DNA of 64,000 nt, from positions 1 through 64,000 of the forward strand of contig NZ_LGDW01000201.1 of assembly GCF_001280005.1 (NCBI RefSeq). Reading direction: 5' to 3'. Numbering within the stretch: the stretch's first letter is position 1; each line of letters starts with the position of its first letter. Under the pieces are notes generated by a model. The model saw only the letters and a list, made by a program, of their open reading frames with translations, had not been told where the DNA came from and made no database searches. The position numbers and the translations under genes were made by a program. Shown in pieces: positions 1-10,400 of the stretch. Origin of the DNA: Streptomyces sp. NRRL WC-3618 (GTDB lineage Bacteria > Actinomycetota > Actinomycetes > Streptomycetales > Streptomycetaceae).

Positions 1-1221
1 CGCCCGGGTGGGGCGCGTGGGGGCGGTGGCCGGCTCGTACAGCAGGTCGGCACCGGTCGGGGGCGGGGCCGGGAGCACGGGTTCCTCCACGAGTTCCGGT
101 GACAGGAGCGCCTTCTGCTCCGGCAGCACGCCGGTCTCGGCGGCCGGCTCGGCCGGTCCGCGCCGCTCGGGCGCGCGGCGCGAGCGGCGCCGGTCCGCCC
201 GTACGGCTGCGGCGACGGCCCTGCCGAGCGGGGCGCAGTCCGCGCGCAACCCGAGTTCCGGGGCGGTGACCCAGCCACGGGCGTCGACGCGCAGGGCCCA
301 GCTCTGCCCGGGTGCGGGGCCGTCCACGAGACAGACGACCGTGCCCGAGGCGGTGAGCGCTGCCAGCCGCCGGGTCTGTTCCCGGGTGGGTGCGGCACAG
401 ACCAGCACCGTGGTGGCGGCGGAGACCGTCTCCTCCGACTCCACGGGGGGTGTGTCCTCCAGGTCCCGCAGCACCGTCTCCAGCCGCTCCCCGTGGTAGT
501 GCGGGTGGACGCCGTCCGTCACGGTCACCGACGCTCCGCTGCCGGGGCGGTCGAGCTGTGCGGCCAGCGCCTGCAACAGGCGTGTCCGGGCGGCGGAGTC
601 GCCCTCGACCGTGATCATCCGGGGCCCGGCGGCGAGGTCGAGATGGACGCAGGCGTCGTCCGACATACCGACGGTGACGGGCAGCGGCCGGATGCGGGCG
701 CCGGCTCGGGGGGTGGGGTCGGGCAGGGCCGTCCCGTCTTCGAGGCGGTCGAGTTCCAGGTACCAGGACTGCGCGCCCGGTACCTCGTCGTCCTCCCAGG
801 GGGCGGGCGGCGCGGGCAGCCGACGGGCGGCGATCTGGACGCCGGCCCCGCCCGGCTCCGTCCGCAGTCCGTAGGGAAAGGCGCCGGGCACATCGCCGAG
901 GGCTGCCTCGGCCGCGCCCAGCAACCGCCGCACCAGCAGGCCGGCCCGGGGGTCGCGCAGGTGCCGGGCCAGGGTCCGTACGCCGCGGCGGTGGCGCCGG
1001 AAGGCCCGCAGGGGCTCGCCGAACGCCTGCCGGGTCAGGGCGAGCTCCTGGGAGACGCGGCGCCGGCACCGCCGCCAGCCACCGTGCCTGCGTACCAGGT
1101 GCCGCAGCAGGAGGAACAGCAGCAGAAGCACGACGACGGCGACCAGGATCCCCGTCATCAGCGACTTGTCGGGCTTGGCCAGCGCGATCAGGTGCGCGTG
1201 GAGCCGGGTGTCCGTCGTCAT
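1..1221 (-). CDS. Membrane-anchored protein, partial (cut by window edge), possible degenerate NTPase
   Basis: An open frame of 407 codons runs leftward off the window with no stop. The ATG at 1221-1219 overlaps the sigma-factor stop (ATGA), so the two are probably translationally coupled. A single membrane segment lies at about residues 23-42 (VVVLLLLFLLL), followed by an Arg-rich juxtamembrane stretch and a soluble cytoplasmic-looking part. Around residues 185-220 the string VHLDLAAGP-MITVEGD-ARTRLL resembles a nucleotide-binding core in position, but it lacks a proper GxxxxGK(S/T). This recalls the degenerate ATPase-like modules of Streptomyces membrane proteins near LysM/BTAD or EccC-type genes; I regard that as a weak analogy. 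The function is not recognised. Given its position it may be a partner or anti-sigma-like regulator of the sigma factor, which is inference only. Confidence 0.75.
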   Translation of the reverse strand, partial: MTTDTRLHAHLIALAKPDKSLMTGILVAVVVLLLLFLLLRHLVRRHGGWRRCRRRVSQELALTRQAFGEPLRAFRRHRRGVRTLARHLRDPRAGLLVRRLLGAAEAALGDVPGAFPYGLRTEPGGAGVQIAARRLPAPPAPWEDDEVPGAQSWYLELDRLEDGTALPDPTPRAGARIRPLPVTVGMSDDACVHLDLAAGPRMITVEGDSAARTRLLQALAAQLDRPGSGASVTVTDGVHPHYHGERLETVLRDLEDTPPVESEETVSAATTVLVCAAPTREQTRRLAALTASGTVVCLVDGPAPGQSWALRVDARGWVTAPELGLRADCAPLGRAVAAAVRADRRRSRRAPERRGPAEPAAETGVLPEQKALLSPELVEEPVLPAPPPTGADLLYEPATAPTRPTRA

Positions 1222-1790
1222 GCCGCCACCAGCGTGTGCTGAGGGTGCCGCCGGCGCAGCTCCCGTATCGCGTGATGGGTGCGGGACTTCACCGTGCCCG
1301 GCGGTATGGACAGCGCGTCCGCGGTGTCCGGGCCGGTCCAGCCCAGCACGTAGAGGTAGAAGAGGACCTCGCGGTGGGACGGCGAGAGACGGGAGAGGGC
1401 GTCCACGAGGAAGCAGCGGTGCACCGCCTCGCTGATCGGGTCGACGAGCTCGGCGTGTGCCTCCAGGAGTTCCTGATGGCGCTCGGGGCGTGACTGCTCG
1501 CGTCGCGTCCAGTCGACCACCAGGTTGTGCGCGACCCGGAACAGCCAGGCCCGCGAGGGCGCCCAGTCCGCCGGCTGGTCGGCGGTGCTCAGCCAGGCGC
1601 GCAGCAGTGTTTCCTGGACGAAGTCCTCGGCGCGCTGGCGGTCGCCGTGCAGCAGGCCGCTGACGTAGCGCAGGAGAGGTCCGTGGTGTCGCTCGTAGAG
1701 CAGTCGGGTCTGCCCCTCGCCGCAGGGAACGGACACGCCGGCGGTGGGAGCACTCGGGGGCGCGGCCGGGCCGGATGAAGTCGTTCTCAT
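1218..1790 (-). CDS. ECF-type RNA polymerase sigma factor
   Basis: A 190-residue sigma-70 family protein of ECF size. Region 2 is visible near residues 25-90 (RHHGPLLRYVSGLL, then EDFVQETLLRAWL and the region 2.4-like RAWLFRVAHNLVVDWTRR). Region 4 is near 125-180 (LSRLSPSHREVLFYLYVLG, then IPPGTVKSRTHHAIRELRR), the helix-turn-helix that reads the -35 element. The open frame extends about 110 codons upstream, but that part has no domain sense. The ATG at 1790 has GGGGGAGG eight bases upstream and is preferred; an ATG 12-13 codons further up is an alternative. The next gene overlaps by four bases. Its place beside WXG100-type genes and the giant effector suggests it may control that locus. Confidence 0.85.
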   Translation of the reverse strand: MRTTSSGPAAPPSAPTAGVSVPCGEGQTRLLYERHHGPLLRYVSGLLHGDRQRAEDFVQETLLRAWLSTADQPADWAPSRAWLFRVAHNLVVDWTRREQSRPERHQELLEAHAELVDPISEAVHRCFLVDALSRLSPSHREVLFYLYVLGWTGPDTADALSIPPGTVKSRTHHAIRELRRRHPQHTLVAA

Positions 1791-1936
1791 GGGATGTGCC
1801 TCCCCCAGTACCGGCATCGGTCTCATGATCCGGTCGCGTTGGGCGCCGCGCGTGCGGCTTGAGTTGAGCGGGACGAACGCGGGAATTCGGAGCCACGACA
1901 TCCACAAGCGGAAGAAGTGGTTCCTATTGGGGCGTG

Positions 1937-1964
1937 AGTCTATGTAGGCCGTCGAGACTTTCAA
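1937..1964 (-). promoter_or_regulatory. Candidate promoter for the sigma-factor gene
   Basis: On the minus strand TTGAAA (1964-1959) is separated by 16 bases from TAGACT (1942-1937), close to the vegetative HrdB-type consensus. It points toward the sigma gene with a leader of about 140 nt. Found by eye, not tested. Confidence 0.4.
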
Positions 1965-2064
1965 GGGGCCTTGAGGTGAACGTGAGGTTTTGCACGCGGT
2001 GGAAATCGGGGTGAAAAGGTCAGCGCCGCGTCCGGCACCCCGTCCGGACAGCAGGCATGACAAA

Positions 2065-2105
2065 GGGGTGCCGGCCCGGGAAGGGGATTCCGGGCCGACA
2101 CCCCT
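2065..2105 (-). terminator. Strong hairpin after the WXG100-size gene
   Basis: An inverted repeat pairs GGGGTGCCGGCCCGG (2065-2079) with its near-perfect complement ending at 2105, around a short AAGGGGATT-type loop. It lies about 20 bases beyond the stop of the 101-residue gene. It would end leftward transcription and separate that gene from the sigma-factor gene. On the minus strand it is followed by CTTTGTC, a weak T tract. Confidence 0.75.
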
Positions 2106-2125
2106 GGATGCCGGCAGAGCCTTGG

Positions 2126-2431
2126 TCACTTGCCAGTGGGGATGCTCTGCCTGATCTGGGCGTCCAGGTTCTTCACGGAGTCCTTGACCGACACGAACTG
2201 CTTGGCGAACTCCCTGATGTTCTGCACGGCTTCGGTCACCGATTTGTTGAAGCTCTGGTAGGAATCCTGCAGCGCGGGGCTGGTCTGGGCCAGCACCAGG
2301 CCGTTGCCGAGAAGGTCCACGACCTCGCGCTGCAGGCTCTCCAGCTGGGGTACGAGGGTGCTGTCGACGGCGCTGGTGAGTTTGGCGGCCGTCGCGTCGA
2401 CCTGCTCGTCGTCCACATGGGTCTTGGGCAT
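2126..2431 (-). CDS. Small helical protein of WXG100 size (ESX-type secreted partner candidate)
   Basis: A 101-residue acidic, almost fully helical protein without Cys or Trp. Size, heptad-like hydrophobic pattern (LVPQLESLQREVVDLL, FNKSVTEAVQNIREFAKQF) and location next to a type VII-style effector suggest the ESAT-6/WXG100 superfamily. The diagnostic W-x-G turn is absent, however, so it would be a divergent member. The start ATG at 2431 has AGAGGA about six bases upstream. A strong terminator follows the stop. It lies downstream of and codirectional with the 501-residue coiled-coil gene, with a 182-bp gap. Inferred role: export partner or chaperone for a larger substrate. It could also be an unrelated helical protein. 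Confidence 0.7.
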   Translation of the reverse strand: MPKTHVDDEQVDATAAKLTSAVDSTLVPQLESLQREVVDLLGNGLVLAQTSPALQDSYQSFNKSVTEAVQNIREFAKQFVSVKDSVKNLDAQIRQSIPTGK

Positions 2432-2613
2432 GGTGTCCTCTTTCGCCTTTCGGTGCGACCGGTCATGCCGACCGGTGCGCGGTGGTGAGGGTGGAAGCCG
2501 GTGCGCGACCGGGTGGAAGCGCTCCGGTGGGCCCTGCGGGCGCCGGGAGGGAGGGGCGCCCGCAGGGAGTCATGGGTGGGGAAGCCGGGGAGGGGCGTCC
2601 GTCCGGGGGACGG

Positions 2614-4119
2614 TCACCGCCAGTTGTCCCCGAGCGTCCCGAGGGGAGGTTCGTCGCCGTAGCGGATGAGCTGGGAGGCGGAATCCTTCAGGTACCAGCC
2701 CCCGGCCCGGTTCTTGTACCAGACCTCCTGGATCTCGTTGCTCCCGTCGGCGACGTAACGGACGGTGTCCGTCGTGACGACCGTGAGCTCGGAGCCGTCG
2801 GGACGCGTGTAGTCCGTCCGGGTGCTGCCGCCCGACAGCTCGGTGGTCTTCGCCCCGGGGGAGTAGCCGTCGAGCGGCCGCCCCGCGCCGTTGACGAGCG
2901 GCTTCTCGACCGTCAGGTACGCGGGCGGCCTGCCCACGCCCTCCTCGGCTTCCTCCTCGCCGGAGGGATCACTGTTTCTGTCCCAGACCATCCCCCACTC
3001 ACCATCCGGTGACTTGCTCCAGGTCTGGAGCGCGGCGCCCTTTTCGTCGGTGATGTAGCGGATCGATTCCCCCGGGCCCAAGCCCTCGGGATTGTTGTCC
3101 ACATAGATTTTGGTGACCGACCCGTCGGAGGCCCGGATCGTCGTCACGGAGTCCCCGTCACCGGCCAGTGAACGGTTGGTCTCGGAGTAGGTCAGGCCGT
3201 TCTTGTTGGTGACGGTGGTGGTCGTCTCGAGGGGATTTCCGTTCTTGTCCAGCTCGATCTCGCCGTTCTCGTCGAGCTTGTAGGAAACCTCGGTCCTGCC
3301 GTCCGCGGTCTCCCGCACCAGGCCATTGGGCACCGGCGCCGGTGGAGTGTCCGGATCATCGGCCAATTCCCGGCGCCCACGCACCCAGCCGGTGTCGTCC
3401 CGCAACGACTCGGGCGGAGTTTTCCGCAGTTCGTCGAGTTCGTCGGTGTAGTCCTTCAGGAAGCCCTCGGACCGTTCGCGCAGCGGCTCCCCTTCTTTGT
3501 CGAGCCGGTCCTGCGCCTCGTCGAGCCGGTCCTGGTCCTTCCACAGGCCTTCCTGCTCCCGCCGCAGATCGCCGACATCCGCGTCCGGCGTTTTCTGCCG
3601 GTCGTCGTACCGCTTGTTCAGGTCCTCCTGGCGCTTGTTCAGGACCTGCTGCTCGTTGTCGAGTGCCGCCCGTTTCCTGTCCAGTTCGGCCTGCTGCTTG
3701 TCCACGGTCGCCTGCCTGGCCGCGTAGCGCTGCCGCAGGTCCTCGGCCTTCGCCTGGACCAGCCGGGCATCCTTCTTCTGCTCATAGGCCTGGTTCTCCC
3801 GCGCGGACTCCTGGCGCACCATGGCCGCTTCCTGCTGGCGCGAGGAGACGGCACCCTGTGCGTCCTGGTCGTAGAACGCCTTGCCCATCTCGTCGAGGAG
3901 GTTCCCGAGATCGGTCATCACCTGCCAGGCGTCGTCGAACGAGTTCTTCCAGGCGCCGTAGAAGTAGGTCAGCGCCCCGGCGGTCTCTTCTCGGGGGCCG
4001 ATGTCCGACGGTGTGAAGCCGTGGTACCCGCGCGAGGTGTCGAGCAGCCTGTCGCGGAGAGCCCAGATGTCCCGCGCGAGCTGGTACATCAGGTCGTAGT
4101 CGACGGATATGCGACCCAT
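2614..4119 (-). CDS. WXG100-like N-terminus, coiled coil and beta-repeat C-terminus; putative type VII substrate
   Basis: About 501 residues. Residues 1-90 are helical with a WXG-like turn (FYGAWKNSFDDAW near residues 55-67), the arrangement of ESX substrates. Residues about 95-235 form a long charged coiled coil (repeats such as DKQQAELDRKRAALDNEQQ). The rest (about 265-501) is Gly/Asp/Thr-rich and beta-prone, with short recurring units (DENGEIELDKNGNPLETT, TDEKGAALQTWSKSPDGEW) like the repeats in the neighbouring giant protein. The start at 4119 has AAAGGA eight bases upstream; an in-frame ATG at 4152 is less likely. No signal peptide or membrane span is seen. It is divergent from the giant gene across a 304-bp region. 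I infer a secreted accessory component of the same locus. Confidence 0.75.
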   Translation of the reverse strand: MGRISVDYDLMYQLARDIWALRDRLLDTSRGYHGFTPSDIGPREETAGALTYFYGAWKNSFDDAWQVMTDLGNLLDEMGKAFYDQDAQGAVSSRQQEAAMVRQESARENQAYEQKKDARLVQAKAEDLRQRYAARQATVDKQQAELDRKRAALDNEQQVLNKRQEDLNKRYDDRQKTPDADVGDLRREQEGLWKDQDRLDEAQDRLDKEGEPLRERSEGFLKDYTDELDELRKTPPESLRDDTGWVRGRRELADDPDTPPAPVPNGLVRETADGRTEVSYKLDENGEIELDKNGNPLETTTTVTNKNGLTYSETNRSLAGDGDSVTTIRASDGSVTKIYVDNNPEGLGPGESIRYITDEKGAALQTWSKSPDGEWGMVWDRNSDPSGEEEAEEGVGRPPAYLTVEKPLVNGAGRPLDGYSPGAKTTELSGGSTRTDYTRPDGSELTVVTTDTVRYVADGSNEIQEVWYKNRAGGWYLKDSASQLIRYGDEPPLGTLGDNWR

Positions 4120-4423
4120 GTCTTCCGTCCTTTCTCCAGGGCTCGGTGGCATTACGGGCCGGTGGCACTACGGGCCGGTGGCATGACAGGCCGGGCATCT
4201 TTCGGCACAGGCCGGGCGCCTCTCGGCTCCGGCGTCATGTCCGCCCTGTAGACGCAGTCACGGGCCCGAAGGGTTCAAAGAAATTTTCCTCACCCCCGCA
4301 CCGACCTGCGGATATGTGGCGTCCATCACTCCGTTGAACTGCCGCTCCCCGTTTTTACGTCACCACCACGTCATCCGCGTATGTGCGGGCGACCCCTGAG
4401 TCCTGGACATCTTGGAGGACCCC
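4120..4423. promoter_or_regulatory. Divergent intergenic region between the two secretion-type operons
   Basis: A 304-bp region without a gene. It contains three tandem 16-bp repeats next to the left start (listed separately), an AT-richer patch at 4274-4290, and two direct ACGTCA hexamers at 4357-4362 and 4368-4373 exactly 11 bp apart. Such phased repeats could bind an activator of the rightward operon. I could not identify a convincing -35/-10 pair. Confidence 0.35.
4145..4192. repeat. Three tandem 16-bp imperfect repeats
   Basis: Units GGTGGCATTACGGGCC (4145-4160), GGTGGCACTACGGGCC (4161-4176) and GGTGGCATGACAGGCC (4177-4192) follow head to tail. They lie just upstream of the coiled-coil gene start, so they are possible regulator sites or simple slippage products. 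Confidence 0.85.
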
Positions 4424-7400
4424 GTGGCCAGCCCCGACGACTGGACAAAAGTCGGTTACAACGGAAATCCGGTCTCCGGGAACCCCGGTGTCATCGACGA
4501 CATCGCCAGGGACTTCCGCCATCTCCAGGATCTTGCCGCCGAGGCTGCGAGAGGGCTCGACGCCTTCCTGCTCAAATCGGAGAACGGGGGCTTCGAGGGA
4601 CAGACCGCGGACGGCCTGCGCGACTACATCCAGCGCGAGCTCCGGACGACGTTCGTGCCGAACATCCAGCGCTCCTTCGACCAGGCCGCCTCGGCCGCGG
4701 AGCGCTACGCGAACGCCCTGAGGGACGCCCAGGGCAGAGCGGACAGCGCGGCGAGGCGAGGCGGCGCCGTGGCGATTCCCCCGGCGGGTGTCGTGGCGAG
4801 CGACGCCCCGCCGCCCTGGGAGGCGGCGTTGGGCCTCGTGAGCCGGAAGAAGGCGCTGCCCCCCGAGCTGGCCGCCGCGAAGAACGATGTGCGAGCCGAG
4901 GTCGACTTCATCACCGGCGAGGCCAAGCTCCTCGAGAACGCCCTGGAGGACGCGGCCAAGCTGGTGTCCAAGCCTGTCCCCAAGCCGAGGAAGAGCGGCT
5001 GGCAGAAGTTCTGGCAGGCCCTGGAGATCATCGCGCTGGTGGTCTCGATCCTCGCGATCGTCTTCACCGGCCCGTTGGGGCTGATGGCCCTGGGCCTGAA
5101 CGCGGCCCTCTTCCTCAAGGCCGTGGCGGACTACGCGTCCGGCAAGACAGACGCCAGGGGTCTGGGCCTGGCCACCCTGGGCCTTTTCGGGCCGTCGACC
5201 AAGGGGCTCACCACCTTCGGCAAGATGGCGGGCCTGTTCAAGACAGCTGCCGCTGCCGGCGCCAGAGGCCTTCGCGCTGGCGTCAGAGCGATTCCCCGCA
5301 TCCTGGCGGGAAGCGGGAACCTGGTGCTGCAGGGCGGCAAGCTGCTGCTGCGCCCCGACACCCTGGCCGTTATGACCGGTCAGGCTCTGACCAGGTGGTC
5401 ATCGAGGATCGGCGGCCTGGCCTCCCGGGGACTGTCCCGCGTACCCGGTCTCACGGCGAGAGCGACCCGGATGCTGGGGGGCGCGCTGCGGTCCATCCCC
5501 GGGTTCCTCAAGGGCGTGTGGCAGCAGGGGCGGTTCGCGCTGCGTCGCGACTTCTTCATGTCCACGGCGTTCGTCGGCGGAAGCACGGCCAAGCGTCTCG
5601 GCGTCTACGCGGTCATCAACGCGGGCCGGGCCTTCGACCTCGCGGTGGCCGCCGTACTGCCGGTCCGGTACGGGGAACTCGCCGCGTTCGGCTACCGGGG
5701 GGCCTTCCGCATGGGCTTCCTCGAGCGCGGCCTGCTCATGCGGCCCTCGGTCGGCCGCTCGATCAGCCGGGGTACGGGCGCCGCCGGGGGCGGCGTCTTC
5801 GACCTGACGAGGAAGGGCCTGTACACACCCGGCGCCGGACGGCCGGGCGAGGACATCGGCAAGCTGGTTCTTCCGGGCACCAATGCCTGGGACGACGCGA
5901 TCGGCGACCTGGCCGAGTTCGTGCCCCCGCCGACCGCGGTGCCGCGCACCCCGGGCGTGAGCTCCCTGTCCCCCGTCTCCGGCATCTCCAGGGCGACGCC
6001 CGGCCGGTTCGCCAACGGCCTCGACGACCTGGCGGAACCGACCTTCTTCGACGACCTCGACACGGCGGGTTCCTCCTTCGGCAGGCCGCTCGGCGAGCAG
6101 GGCATCGACGTACTGGACCTGGAGCCGGGCGGACTGCTGCCCCCACAGATGCGCCAGACCCTGGACACCCTCGACACCCTCGACGAGCTGGGCAGCGCGA
6201 GCATCCCCGGCCCCCGGTCCGCGCTGCTGGAGCAACCGCAGAGCGCACTCACCCGGCTGCGGCACCTGGACACCGTGATGGGTCTGGACCGCACCGGCGC
6301 CGGCCTGCTGAAGCCTGTCGACGACCTGGCGGACCTCGGTCTCGACGGTGACTTCGGCGGCCTGAGCGTCGCCCAGGTGGGCAAGATCCTCGACGGTGAG
6401 ATCGACCTCGTGAAGGTCACGCCGGACGGGGTCGTCCTGCGTATCGGGAAGACCGACCCGGTGGACGTCCAGATCCGGCTGAAGGGCGAGGTGACGGTCC
6501 GTGTCCTGGACCCCACCGAGACCGTCGCCGGTCTTCCCTCGTTCGCGGGGACGATGGCCGGACCGCACACCGCCGGTCCCGGCATCAAGCTCGACGACCT
6601 GGTACGGCTGCTTCCCGACGCCGGTGGCGACATCCGCCGCGCGCGGGAGTTGCTGGGCCTGGGGCCGGTGAGGACCGGCCACGTCGCCGGGGCGGCCACG
6701 ACGCCGACCGGGTTCCCGCCGCTCACCCTGCGGGAGGTCATCACGGGCGGTGAGGTCGGCAAAACCGCCACGGACCGTTTCCATGCCTGGCTGCGGGTGC
6801 AGGACGCCGAGATCGGGCTGGACGCGGCCGGCCGCGAACTCTCCCGGCTCACCGAGCTGCCCGACGTACCTCCACTGAACCGCGCTCAGGCCGAACTGGA
6901 CCTGAGTGCGGCGGAGTTGAGGTTCAACGAGGCACGGATGGACTTCGAGGACCTCGGGCTGAACCTGGACACCGTCCGCCAGAACGTGACGGTGATGATG
7001 GCCCGGATGGACGGTCCGGGAGCGCACCTGCCGATCGGTGAACTGCACCTGACGGACGCGCTGGGGCACCCCACCGGCCGGTGGATCACGATGGAGGGCG
7101 GGGAGACCGTCACGTGGGTGGTCAGGTCGGAGACCGGAATCGTCCCCGGCATCAGGGTGGAGATGGCCGAGGACGGCTTCCTCCTCACCGGCACCGACGG
7201 CATCGTCACCAAAATCGGCCCCGGGGGCGAGACCCTGCCCCCTGAACTGCCGCTCCACCTCGAGTCGTTGCCAGGTCCGTCAGTTCCCCAGCGGGTCGTC
7301 GGCCCACAGGACCCGCACGTCGCTCCGGTGGTGCCCGCGCCGTCCGTGCCGCAGGTGCACTGGCTGGTGCGGCAGGACATCGACTTCACGGCTCAGAGCC

Positions 7401-10400
7401 TCAAGTCCGGCCTGAAGACGCGGCTGACCGAGGAGGGCCTCGTACCGGTCAGGCTCGACGGCACCGTCACACCGCTCCAGGCGGTGACCACGGTCAACGC
7501 CAAGGCGTTCAAGGAGAACAGCCCGTTCACCGCGTTCTCCCCGCCCGCCACTCTGGCAAAGCCCTACGGAACCAACGAGATCGGACTTGATCTGGCCGCC
7601 CTCAGCAGGGACATCAGGACCGGAGCCGACAGCGTCAAGGACGTGGAGATCGTCTCCAACGCGCAGTTGCAGCGGGCGATCCTGGACGAGATCCGGCAGC
7701 GGGTGGGCAACCCCCAACTGGACGTCCCGCCGCACTTCACCCACACGACCGGCAACAAGGACATCCAGAACCTCCTCACCGGCGAATACGGGATCACCAA
7801 GGGAATCGCCACCAAGGTCACCCCGGACGTCAAGGCGCTCCTCCAGGTACGCCGCGACAACACCTGGCTGGTCAAGGGCGCCGTCCCCAAGGAGTACCTG
7901 ACCGGCCCCTACCCGGCCGCCGACTCCCTGAAGTTCGTACCGGAGGCCCCGAGCACTCCGCTCGCGCCGGTGTCGGACCTGCTGGACTCCGCGGGCCGGG
8001 CCTCGGGATCCGGGCTGCCGTCCGTGGACCTGCCGAACCTGGCTCCCCGGCCGGACCACTCCTTCATCAACCGGTTCGAGCTGGAGGAGCTGCGGGGTGT
8101 CAGGCTCGTCCGGCAGGACAACGTCCCGTTCCAGCGGATCCTCGATGTGGACAAGGGCCTGGTCAAGTCACACTTCGACCCGGCCGTCGGCATGATCCCG
8201 GCCAATCCGACGGGACTGACCTCCGCGTTCGATCATGTGCGTGGCGCCCAGAACGTCAAGCTGAAGAGCGACAGCCCGTTCACGTCCTTCGCGGAGGCCA
8301 CCAACGACGCGCACAAGGTGTACGGGAACTTCGAGTTCACCCTCGACGCCCACCGGCTGGGCGCGGACATCAAGGCCGGAAGGCTGCCGGACGTCGGTAT
8401 CCTCCCGGCGCGCGACCTCCAGCAGCTGATCCGTGAACAGCTCGACTGGACGATCCGCAAGCAACTCGACTTCGGATCACTGCGCGCGGACAGTTCCACG
8501 CAGGACGTCATCAGGTTCCTCAAGCAGAACGACGTCAAGCTCGTGGGCCGAGGTGGCAAGGACATGACCACCAGGATCGCCCACGACGTCCGCGCCCTGC
8601 TGAACACCACCCGGGACCAGGAGTGGCTGGTCAAGGGTGTGATTCCCCGGGCCTATCTCGACGGCCCGAACCCCACTGCGGCCGAGGTCGGTGCGGGTCA
8701 CGTCCTCGACGAGGCCGCCGGAGATCTCCGGCCGGTGGCCACGATCAAGGCGGACTTCACGCCGAAGCCTCTCGTCGTCGAACCGCGCGGCCTCGATGGC
8801 GTGAACGCCGGGAGCCTGCCGACCCCGCACGTCGGCGCGCTGACACTGCTGGACGACCTGAAGCGGCCCACCGGGCAGTGGATCGCGTTCGAGCCGGGCG
8901 CGGAGATCAACTGGGCCCTGCACGACGGCAACGGGATCGTCCCCGGCACCAGTGTGCGGATGGGCGACGACGGCTTCGTGGTCCACACCCCCGAGGGCGT
9001 CTACGGGGTCGGCCCGACGGGTGAGCGCATCGCCGTGGAGAGCCCGGCCGACGTGCACATGACCGTGGAGAGCCCGGCCGTCCCACGCCCGGCGGATCTC
9101 GGAGTTCCCAGCGACCTGACGATCACCCGCCTGACACCGTTCGACGGCGCGCACCTGTCCGGGGTGGGCGACCTGGCGGGCCGGGAGTTGCGGATCACGC
9201 ATGTCACCGCCCGTGACGGCTCGCCCGGCCCGTTCCGGCTGGAGGTCGGGGCCGCGCAGGTCCCTCCGACCCGGGGTGTGCCGGACGGGGGGCCGCGGTT
9301 CACGGTGGAGGGGATGGCGAACGGCGGGTTCCGTGTCACCGACCCGGCCGGTACCGCCCGGTGGGAGTTCGACGCCGGTGGCACCTTCGCCGCCCGCGAG
9401 ACGGCGCTCGTGGACCACGATCTGGGGCTGCCGTCCGACCTGTGGTTCAGGGTGACGAAGACCTCTGTCACCCCCGACGGGACGATGAGCCGCTTTGTGG
9501 GGCTGGTCGGTCGCGACAGCGTGTCCTCGGCCGTGGCCGACTCCTTCCGGCTCACGTCGGTGGAACGGAGCCTCCAGGAGCGGCTGCCGGGCGGCTTCAC
9601 CCTGGCCGAGTCCGTCACCGGCGGTCGCTTCCACTTCGACGCGCACGGCACCCTGATGCTCCGGGACCTGCCGGCCCGCGACGGTTCCGGCTTCCTCCGC
9701 TTCACCGAGGGAGCCGACGTCCCGCCGACCCGGCTCGACGACCTCGACGGTGCGTCCGGCCACTTCACGGACGGCGCCCTGGACGACCTGACGCGGATTT
9801 TCCACCGCACGCTCGACGAGGCGTCCGGCGCCACCCGCGCCGTGCCCGAGGCCGGTGACCTCGGCCTGGGCCACCTGCGCCTGCCGGACGGAACGGTCTC
9901 CAGTCTCGGCGCCGACAGCCTGCCCGAACTCGACGACGCGGCCCTGCGGGCCCGGTTGGAGGAGCACTGGCAGACGCTTCTGGACGCGCAGCCCGTCATC
10001 CGCCCCTCCGGCGTGGACGACCTCGCGGACTTCGAGATACGGACCGTACGCGTCCCCGGCACCGACACGGAGGGCACTCGTCTGGCCCTCGAACTGGTCC
10101 ACCGCGACCCGGCGGCGGACTCGACGCTCAGGGGGGCGGACTTCACCGTCGAACGCATGTCGGGCGGTGAATACCTCGTCACGCATCCGACCGGAAACAC
10201 GTCGTGGGTGTTCGACGACCAGGGCCACTTCCTGGCCCGCGAGACGGTTCTGTCGGGGGACGGACTGCCCACCGACCTTCCGATCGTCGTACGTATGGTC
10301 ACCGGAGCGGGTGGGGAGGCGCTGACCGATGTCGAGGTGAGGGGTACGTCGGGCGTCCTCAACTCGATGCCGCTCACCCCGACCGAGGGAGCGCTGGCCG

